DNA of 6,921 nt from the NCBI GenBank assembly GCA_013415595.1, contig JAAEEW010000165.1, forward strand, positions 1-6,921, in the 5' to 3' direction. The stretch comes from Methanosarcinales archaeon (GTDB lineage Archaea > Halobacteriota > Methanosarcinia > Methanotrichales > Methanotrichaceae). Within the stretch, counting starts at the first letter, position 1, and each line of letters begins with the position of its first letter. The notes below the pieces were generated by a model. It ran no database searches. It was not told the DNA's origin and worked only from the letters and a program-made list of their open reading frames with translations. The position numbers and the translations under genes are program-made. Shown here piece after piece: positions 1 through 4,191 of the stretch.

Positions 1-1
1 G

Positions 2-22
2 AAGCGAATGGGGATTCCCTGA
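2..22 (+). CDS. Possible 3' end of an upstream gene (partial)
   Basis: Reading from base 2, the frame gives Lys-Arg-Met-Gly-Ile-Pro and then TGA at 20-22. That stop shares its last A with the ATG of the alkyltransferase gene (TGATG), a typical arrangement of translationally coupled genes in an operon. Only six codons are visible, so nothing can be said about the product, and this may be chance: the ogt frame is also open to the left edge. Confidence 0.25.
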   Translation, partial: KRMGIP

Positions 23-78
23 TGAAAGACCGCCTGACAAAAGACAACCTGACAAAAGACGGGCTGACAAGAGATGCC
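19..78 (+). repeat. 15-bp tandem repeat, four units, at the 5' end of ogt
   Basis: Four 15-bp units lie head to tail at 19-33, 34-48, 49-63 and 64-78, of the form CTGACAAAAGACnnn. The middle two are nearly identical and the outer two are degenerate. In the ogt frame they encode pentapeptides LMKDR, LTKDN, LTKDG and LTRDA. The repeat lies outside the conserved protein domain and includes the proposed ATG in its first unit. Confidence 0.8.
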
Positions 79-591
79 TCGAAGAAGACTGCCAATCGCC
101 CTTCCCCTGACGAATGGGAGGGGACCTGGGCGGAGGAGCTGGATTGCTACCTCCTTGTCTGGAGGTCGGGGCGCCTCATCCGGCAGATCAGGCTCAGCCC
201 GACGCCCCCCGCCCGGCCCTCAGAGGTCGCCCTGGCCATCCTGGACTTCCTGCGAGGCGGCCCCTGTCCGGACCTGGAGCCGGACCTATCGGCGCTCACC
301 CCCTTCCAGCGGGAGGTCCTGAACGCGGTGAGGGAGATACCACGGGGGAGCACCCTGACCTACGGCCAGGTGGCTTCCCTGGTGGGCCGCCCGGGGGCCG
401 GCAGGGCCGTGGGAGGAGCCCTGGCCGCCAACCCCCACCCCATCCTCATCCCCTGCCACCGGGTGGTCTCCAGCAAGGGCCCGGGCGGCTTTGGCTACGG
501 CCCGGCCCTGAAGGAGAAGCTCCTCAGCCTGGAGGGCGTCGGCGGGGGCCTGGATGGCCGCCGGGGCCGGATCTGGAGATGGGGGCCATGA
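22..591 (+). CDS. ogt: Methylated-DNA--protein-cysteine methyltransferase (O6-alkylguanine-DNA alkyltransferase)
   Basis: This suicide repair protein moves the alkyl group from O6-alkylguanine (and O4-alkylthymine) in DNA to its own cysteine. The 189-residue product has the family core at about residues 92-172: TYGQVA with Tyr114, the arginine finger Arg128 in the recognition helix, hinge Asn137, the active site PCHRVV with Cys145, and the downstream GFGYG...LLSLEG stretch. These key residues happen to carry the same numbers as in human MGMT. Residues 1-31 are a charged, repeat-derived leader, and 32-91 is a divergent N-terminal domain. ATG22 overlaps a TGA (TGATG), which supports it as the start, but the frame stays open to the window edge, so a longer protein is possible. 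The last 22 codons overlap nfi on the opposite strand. Family assignment is firm; the choice of ogt over ada-type naming is by domain content. Confidence 0.93.
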   Translation: MKDRLTKDNLTKDGLTRDASKKTANRPSPDEWEGTWAEELDCYLLVWRSGRLIRQIRLSPTPPARPSEVALAILDFLRGGPCPDLEPDLSALTPFQREVLNAVREIPRGSTLTYGQVASLVGRPGAGRAVGGALAANPHPILIPCHRVVSSKGPGGFGYGPALKEKLLSLEGVGGGLDGRRGRIWRWGP

Positions 592-1288
592 TCGACTCCT
601 CAAGGCCGTCCCGGACGGCATTGGCATGCAGATGGGCCAGGCGGCAGGGCTCGGGAAGCTTGTGATCCTTCAGAAACATCCTGGCCGCCTCCAGGGCAGA
701 CTCCGGGGATATGCGGTGCCCGGGGGCCACAACGATTGGCCGGCACCCTTTTTTCGACTGCAGGACGTATCCGGCCACCCGATCACGGCAGCAGAGGGGC
801 GACGCATCCCCCACCCCCTGCAGGGGCTCGTGCTCCCCGCACAGCACCCACTTGCTGATGCCGATGGTGGGCAGGTCCATCAGCACCCCTATCATGCTGG
901 CCAGCCCGGCGCCCCGGGGATGGTTGACCCCGCAGCCGTCCACGAAGAGCAGGGTGGGCTGGATGGAGAGGGCCCTGGCCGCCCGGACGGCCGCCGGCCC
1001 CTCCCGGAAGAAGAGCAGGCCGGGGACGTAGGGGTGGCAGGCGGCCATGACGCTGTGAGACTTCATAAGACGGCCCCCGGCCCCTGCCACGCAGCCGGAG
1101 ACCACCAGCTCCCGGCCGGGCGCTTCCAGGAAAGCCTGGTCCACCCCGGCGGGAAGCTCCAGAGAAAAGTCGTCCTCCAGGATCACTCTGCGGGCAATCT
1201 TCCTTTGCACCAGATACAGACGATCGCTGCCGGATTCCAGGAACAGCCCGACCCCTGCCTTCTCTTTCACCCCTGCGTTCTCTCTCAC
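524..1288 (-). CDS. nfi: Endonuclease V (deoxyinosine 3' endonuclease)
   Basis: Endonuclease V nicks DNA at the second phosphodiester bond 3' of deoxyinosine, starting repair of deaminated adenine. The 254-residue product carries the family motifs: AGVDQAF (Asp50), YVPG (Tyr87) followed by FRE (Glu96), LLFVDG (Asp117) with NHPR (His123), PTIGISK (Lys146), GHRIS (190-194) and His221. These match catalytic and DNA-contact positions I recall from Thermotoga maritima EndoV with a constant +7 offset, so the core aligns without gaps. Two usual histidines are replaced: VDGHG is VDGCG and GLASH is GLASM (Met132). The start is GTG1288, overlapping the TGA of the upstream PhoU-type gene by 4 nt (GTGA), with AAGGGGAA just before it; GTG1270 is an alternative. 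The last 22 residues are Gly/Pro/Arg-rich, lie beyond the conserved fold and overlap ogt. Translation is probably coupled to the phosphate regulator gene. Confidence 0.93.
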   Translation of the reverse strand: MRENAGVKEKAGVGLFLESGSDRLYLVQRKIARRVILEDDFSLELPAGVDQAFLEAPGRELVVSGCVAGAGGRLMKSHSVMAACHPYVPGLLFFREGPAAVRAARALSIQPTLLFVDGCGVNHPRGAGLASMIGVLMDLPTIGISKWVLCGEHEPLQGVGDASPLCCRDRVAGYVLQSKKGCRPIVVAPGHRISPESALEAARMFLKDHKLPEPCRLAHLHANAVRDGLEESIMAPISRSGPGGHPGPRRRPPG

Positions 1289-2283
1289 TTCCCCTTGGAG
1301 GCGTGGGCCTGCTTCAGGTTGATGGATAGCTCTCCGATGTTGTTGATGTAATCCAGTATCCTCTCGATGCTGCTGGAGACCACCAGCTTGACCATCATCT
1401 CCTGATTGTCATTGCCTTTGGTGGAGTTGGCCATCTGCAGGGCCAGGGTCCTTATCTCCGCAGTCTGGCTGATGATCTCGTTGGCCTCGTCCGAGTTCTG
1501 CTTGATCAGGGCAGAGATGGACTTGTCGATCAGCCCCTCCAGGATGGGCTCCAGCCTCTTCAGCTCCATGGCCATGGCCTCCGGGAGGGCCACCTCCCAT
1601 CTCTCCGCCACCTGGGCGATGGTATAGGCGTGATCGGCCACCCTTTCCAGGTTGGAGGCGGCCTGGGTGTAACAAAAAGCAGTTATGGGGTCCAGGGAAT
1701 CCTGCTTGATGGCCCCGCCCCTCAGAATCTCGATGAACTGCTTGAGGATCAGCAGGTTGAGGCGGTCCACGTCGTCGTCCCTCTGCAAGACGTCCATGGC
1801 GATCTCCCGGTCCCCTTCCACCAGGGCGTTTATGGAGTCCTGGATCATGGACTTGACCATGGTCCTGATGCGGCGCAAAGCCCTTTCCGCCTGCAGCTCG
1901 TCGGAGCTGAGCAGGTCGTGGATGATGATCTTGTTGCCCGTCTCCTCCAGTATCTCCGGGCCGATCAGCTTTTGCACGATCTGATGGACGTCCTTCTTCT
2001 GGACGGAGGACATGCGGGAGGAGACCACTTCCACCGTTCGGTAGCCGGATACGTAACAGCCGATCAGATCTCTGATCAGGGGCTCGCCGGACTTGTCTCC
2101 TATGTCCAGGATCAAATTGAGGTCCCTATCGGAGCGGTCCGGGGTCAGGATGATGGCTCCGTTGTCGCTCTGGTCGATGTAGATAATGGACCCGGCCTGG
2201 ATGCCGTTCTTGGTGGCCCAGCTCTTTGGCAGCGAGACGATGAATGTGGACTTCCCGGTCCTCTGTACCTTTCTGGTTTCCAT
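1285..2283 (-). CDS. AbrB/SpoVT-type domain fused to PhoU domains: phosphate-responsive regulator
   Basis: The 332-residue product starts with a swapped-hairpin AbrB/MazE-like domain (about residues 4-47: RKVQRTGKSTFIVSLPKSW...G..AG), a DNA-binding fold. Two helical PhoU-like halves follow: the first carries NLERVADHAYTIAQ (211-224), the second a degenerate SIERILDYINNIGE (305-318). This architecture is known in archaea and is usually annotated as a phosphate uptake regulator; direct DNA binding by this protein is inferred. I chose ATG2283 because archaeal relatives begin METRKVQ; an in-frame TTG at 2322 would add 13 unconserved residues and lies in the loop of an inverted repeat. The Shine-Dalgarno before ATG2283 is weak. 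It follows phoU after 106 nt and overlaps nfi by 4 nt, so it may have its own promoter in that gap while still being read from pstB. Confidence 0.88.
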   Translation of the reverse strand: METRKVQRTGKSTFIVSLPKSWATKNGIQAGSIIYIDQSDNGAIILTPDRSDRDLNLILDIGDKSGEPLIRDLIGCYVSGYRTVEVVSSRMSSVQKKDVHQIVQKLIGPEILEETGNKIIIHDLLSSDELQAERALRRIRTMVKSMIQDSINALVEGDREIAMDVLQRDDDVDRLNLLILKQFIEILRGGAIKQDSLDPITAFCYTQAASNLERVADHAYTIAQVAERWEVALPEAMAMELKRLEPILEGLIDKSISALIKQNSDEANEIISQTAEIRTLALQMANSTKGNDNQEMMVKLVVSSSIERILDYINNIGELSINLKQAHASKGK

Positions 2284-2310
2284 GAATATCCGGCTCTCAA
2301 TCTTGGTGGG

Positions 2311-2339
2311 GGCTTTAATCAATCATTTCTCTTAAAGCC
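2311..2339. promoter_or_regulatory. 8-bp inverted repeat upstream of the AbrB-PhoU gene (candidate operator or promoter)
   Basis: GGCTTTAA at 2311-2318 and its exact complement TTAAAGCC at 2332-2339 flank a 13-nt spacer. On the - strand the outer arm contains CTTTAAGA, which could serve as a TATA box and would place a start near 2307, about 25 nt before ATG2283. The downstream gene encodes an AbrB-type domain, a class that often binds its own upstream region, so autoregulation is a reasonable inference. It could equally form an RNA hairpin in a transcript from pstB. Confidence 0.45.
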
Positions 2340-2340
2340 A

Positions 2341-2368
2341 TGACTATTGGCATCTGACTACTGACATT
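2341..2368. repeat. Imperfect 14-bp direct repeat in the phoU/AbrB-PhoU gap
   Basis: TGACTATTGGCATC (2341-2354) is followed directly by TGACTACTGACATT (2355-2368), matching at 11 of 14 positions. It sits beside the inverted repeat at 2311-2339 in a non-coding, AT-richer gap. It could be part of a regulatory site or a chance duplication. Confidence 0.4.
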
Positions 2369-2389
2369 ACTGAGGAGAGAGCGGCCCTT

Positions 2390-3049
2390 TCAGTTCAGAT
2401 GCTCCCTCTTGGCCTCGATCATGTAAATAATACTCTCACATATATTGCAAATGTGATCTCCGATCCGCTCCAGGTGCCTGTTGGCCAGGAGCATGGAGGT
2501 GGCGTCGTCTATGACCACCGGATTCTCGGCGATGATCTTCAGGAGGTTGTCCCTGACCCTAACGTAAAGGCTGTCGATCTCGTAGTCCCACTTGGTGGCC
2601 TGGCGAGCCAGGTCGGCATCGTTCTCCTCCAGAGCCCTGGACGCCAGGGATAGCATCATCCTGGCCACCTCCCCCATCCGGGGAATGTCCACCAGCTTCT
2701 TTACGTGGACCTTGTTCCGGGACTGGATGGTTATCCTGGCCAGGTCCACCGCCATATCGCCGATCCTCTCCAGGTCGATCCCTATCTTGATGATGGCGAT
2801 TATCAGCCGCAGATCCTTGGCCATGGGCTGCTGCAGCGCCAGAAGCTCCATGCATTTGTTCTCCAGCTTCAAGCTCAGGTCGTCCACCACGTGGTCTTCC
2901 TGAATGACCCCCCTGGCAATCTCCACGTCGAAGGACGAAAGGGCCTCCAGAGAGTTGCCTATGGCTGCATCCACCCTGGTGACCAGCTCCTCGGTCATGG
3001 TCTTCAGATCAGCCAGGTCATTGTGATAACGTTGCCTGTAAGGATTCAT
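2390..3049 (-). CDS. phoU: Phosphate transport system regulator PhoU
   Basis: A canonical two-repeat PhoU of 219 residues, the usual length. Each half is a three-helix bundle with the metal-binding signature: DLERIGDMAVDLA at 92-104 and HLERIGDHICNICE at 192-205, exactly 100 residues apart. PhoU is cytoplasmic, associates with the PstB ATPase and restrains phosphate uptake when phosphate is plentiful; in bacteria it also signals to PhoR. No histidine kinase is seen here, so its signalling partner in this organism is unknown. The start ATG3049 is preceded by GGGGG (3056-3060) at a suitable distance and lies 13 nt after the pstB stop, so the two are surely co-transcribed. It has no DNA-binding domain, unlike the next gene downstream. 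Confidence 0.94.
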   Translation of the reverse strand: MNPYRQRYHNDLADLKTMTEELVTRVDAAIGNSLEALSSFDVEIARGVIQEDHVVDDLSLKLENKCMELLALQQPMAKDLRLIIAIIKIGIDLERIGDMAVDLARITIQSRNKVHVKKLVDIPRMGEVARMMLSLASRALEENDADLARQATKWDYEIDSLYVRVRDNLLKIIAENPVVIDDATSMLLANRHLERIGDHICNICESIIYMIEAKREHLN

Positions 3050-3062
3050 TCAATTCCCCCAC

Positions 3063-3809
3063 TCACCCAAACCTTCCGGTGATGTAATCCTCGGTATTTT
3101 TCTCCCTCGGCATCTCGAAGATCTGCTTGGTCTCCCCAAACTCAATCATCTCTCCCAGGAGGAAGTATGCAGTATAATCTGAGACCCTGGCAGCCTGTTG
3201 CATGTTGTGGGTCACGATGATCTGGGTATATTTGTCCTTCAGCTCCTCCATCAGCCCCTCGATCTTGGAGGTGGAGATGGGGTCCAGAGCGCTGCAGGGC
3301 TCGTCGAAGAGTATGACGTCCGGCTTCATGGCCAGAGCCCGGGCAATGCACAGCCGCTGCTGCTGGCCGCCGCTGAGGCCCATGGCCGGCTGGTCCAGCC
3401 GATCGCTGACCTCTCCCCACAGAGCCGAGTCCTTCAGGCTCTTCTCCACTATGTGGTCCACGTTCCTCATGCCGTGCAGCCGGGGGCCGTAGGCTATGTT
3501 GTCGTGGATGGACATGGGGAAGGGGTTGGGCTTCTGGAAGACCATTCCGATCTTCTTTCGCAGCTCTACCACGTCCACGCTCCTGTCGTAGATGTTCCTG
3601 TCCTCGTAGAGAACCTGCCCCTCAATGCGAACGTTATCGATCAGGTCGTTCATCCGGTTTATGCAGCGGATGAATGTGGATTTGCCGCAGCCCGACGGCC
3701 CGATCAGTGCCGTTATCTTCTTCTCCGGGATGCCCAGGCTGATGTCTTTTAGAGCCAGCTTCTCTCCGTACCACAAATTCAGGTTCCTGGATTCGATCTT
3801 GAAGCCCAC
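3063..3809 (-). CDS. pstB: Phosphate ABC transporter ATP-binding protein PstB
   Basis: This is the ATPase of the PstSCAB high-affinity phosphate importer, acting as a dimer on the cytoplasmic face of PstA/PstC. All ABC motifs are present in 248 residues, the normal length: Walker A GPSGCGKST (37-45), Q-loop Gln92 in FQKPNPFPMSI, signature LSGGQQQR (145-152), Walker B VILFDEP with Glu170, D-loop SALD, and switch His201 in THNMQQAARVSD. The NPFPMSI-DNIAYG and THNMQQA stretches are typical of PstB rather than other ABC ATPases. The start is GTG3809, decided by a strong Shine-Dalgarno AGGAGGTG 7 nt upstream. It is the first gene of the - strand cluster; permease and binding-protein genes are absent upstream, where a promoter region and the divergent thermosome gene lie instead. 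Confidence 0.95.
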   Translation of the reverse strand: MGFKIESRNLNLWYGEKLALKDISLGIPEKKITALIGPSGCGKSTFIRCINRMNDLIDNVRIEGQVLYEDRNIYDRSVDVVELRKKIGMVFQKPNPFPMSIHDNIAYGPRLHGMRNVDHIVEKSLKDSALWGEVSDRLDQPAMGLSGGQQQRLCIARALAMKPDVILFDEPCSALDPISTSKIEGLMEELKDKYTQIIVTHNMQQAARVSDYTAYFLLGEMIEFGETKQIFEMPREKNTEDYITGRFG

Positions 3810-3816
3810 TAATAGG

Positions 3817-3824
3817 CACCTCCT
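3817..3824 (-). promoter_or_regulatory. Ribosome binding site of pstB
   Basis: The - strand reads AGGAGGTG, then 7 nt, then GTG (3809-3807). It is nearly the full anti-16S complement and fixes the non-ATG start of pstB. It overlaps one copy of the GGGTCAGG repeat, so a protein or RNA structure acting on that repeat could affect translation. Confidence 0.8.
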
Positions 3825-3878
3825 GACCCTAAACCTGACCCAAAGCGGCCAGAGATCCGATGGCTAGAGCCCTGACCT
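3822..3878 (-). repeat. Three RGGTCAGG direct repeats between the TATA box and start of pstB
   Basis: On the - strand AGGTCAGG (3878-3871) comes 2 nt after the TATA-like box, and GGGTCAGGtttaGGGTCAGG follows (3841-3822) just before the Shine-Dalgarno. The last two copies are 12 bp apart. Their placement, one at the core promoter and two in the leader, suggests a regulator binding site. No known archaeal phosphate-box consensus was matched. Confidence 0.45.
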
Positions 3879-3880
3879 GG

Positions 3881-3890
3881 ATTATATAGA
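3881..3890 (-). promoter_or_regulatory. Probable TATA box of the pstB-phoU cluster
   Basis: The - strand reads TCTATATAAT. With usual archaeal spacing, transcription would begin near 3860, giving a leader of about 50 nt before the pstB GTG. The sequence upstream is a poor BRE, so TTTAAAAG preceded by CGGAA near 3961-3948 is a second candidate. Confidence 0.5.
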
Positions 3891-4056
3891 CTGGTCTGAA
3901 TTACAGCGTTCATGTTTCCCACTCGCGCGCTCTGACGCCACTGCCATGCTTTTAAATTCCGAATGGACCCCCGATCCCCCTGATCATAAATTCCAGCTGA
4001 CATCTTACGGCACTGGCATTTTATCGAGCCGCCCATATAGATGGTGTTAAAGAGGT

Positions 4057-4075
4057 CCATATATAGCACTTTCCT
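4057..4075 (-). promoter_or_regulatory. Candidate additional BRE/TATA promoter facing pstB
   Basis: The - strand reads AGGAAAGTGCTATATATGG: a purine-rich BRE-like stretch directly followed by a TATA box. It would start RNA near 4035, about 225 nt before pstB, giving either a long pstB leader or a separate small RNA. The TATA core is also readable on the + strand, but without an equally good BRE there. Confidence 0.35.
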
Positions 4076-4098
4076 ATCTCCTCCCCCTACATATATAC

Positions 4099-4126
4099 AT
4101 GGGCCGCGGGGCTTCAGGCGGCCCAT
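4099..4126. promoter_or_regulatory. 9-bp dyad just upstream of the thermosome promoter (candidate operator)
   Basis: ATGGGCCGC (4099-4107) and GCGGCCCAT (4118-4126) are exact complements separated by 10 nt. The dyad ends 5 bp before the BRE of the thermosome promoter and upstream of the predicted start of transcription, so it should act as DNA rather than in thermosome mRNA. It could bind an activator or repressor, or form a hairpin in an RNA made from the other direction. Confidence 0.5.
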
Positions 4127-4130
4127 TGGT

Positions 4131-4145
4131 GGAAATATTTATATA
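4131..4145 (+). promoter_or_regulatory. BRE/TATA promoter of the thermosome gene
   Basis: GGAAATATTTATATA combines a BRE-like GGAAAT and a near-ideal archaeal TATA box, TTTATATA (4138-4145). Transcription should start near 4168, leaving a leader of about 24 nt that holds the Shine-Dalgarno GGGGAGGA (4178-4185). Confidence 0.75.
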
Positions 4146-4148
4146 GAA

Positions 4149-4165
4149 CTTTAAACTGCTTAAAC
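4149..4165 (+). repeat. 10-bp-spaced direct repeat between TATA box and start of thermosome transcription
   Basis: CTTTAAACTGCTTAAAC contains CTTTAAAC and CTTAAAC with a 10-bp repeat period, one helical turn, exactly where archaeal repressors often block polymerase recruitment. A heat-shock operator is possible, but the short AT-rich repeat could be chance. Confidence 0.35.
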
Positions 4166-4191
4166 GCAAAAAATGTCGGGGAGGACTCGAT

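Larger units (their letters stand above)
3810..4191. other. Divergent intergenic control region between pstB and the thermosome gene
   Basis: These 382 bp are distinctly richer in A+T than the genes around them and hold no convincing coding region. They contain TATA-like elements near 3881-3890, 4033-4040, 4059-4066, 4090-4097 and 4138-4145, a 9-bp dyad at 4099-4126, and short direct repeats next to each gene start. A 105-codon frame on the - strand (4126-3809) runs straight through these signals, resembles nothing I recognise and was not accepted. No tRNA-like or other folded RNA gene was recognised, although a small RNA starting from one of the extra TATA elements cannot be excluded. Confidence 0.8.

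Noticed and set aside
524..591. Terminators for ogt or nfi in the convergent junction
   Set aside because: No T-run on either strand suitable for archaeal termination; the overlap is fully coding.
554..1351. 265-codon frame on the + strand opposite nfi
   Set aside because: It is the mirror of a well-supported endonuclease V gene in GC-rich DNA; its product is Gly/Pro/His-rich with no recognisable motif.
2284..2322. Longer N-terminus for the AbrB-PhoU protein from TTG2322
   Set aside because: The extra 13 residues are not part of the METRKVQ-type start of the family, TTG has no ribosome site, and it sits in the spacer of an inverted repeat.
1630..2343. 237-codon frame on the + strand opposite the AbrB-PhoU gene
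   Set aside because: Shadow of a conserved gene; the translation is low-information and Asp/Val/Gly-rich.
3937..4017. GCCACTGCC and GGCACTGGC, similar both directly and inverted, 72 bp apart
   Set aside because: Only 9 bp and imperfect in either orientation; such matches are expected by chance in a 380-bp region.
3809..4126. 105-codon frame on the - strand ending in TAGTG at the pstB start
   Set aside because: It resembles no family I know, has an unstructured composition, and runs through the dyad, several TATA-like boxes and the pstB leader repeats. The TAGTG overlap with pstB is tempting but most likely chance.
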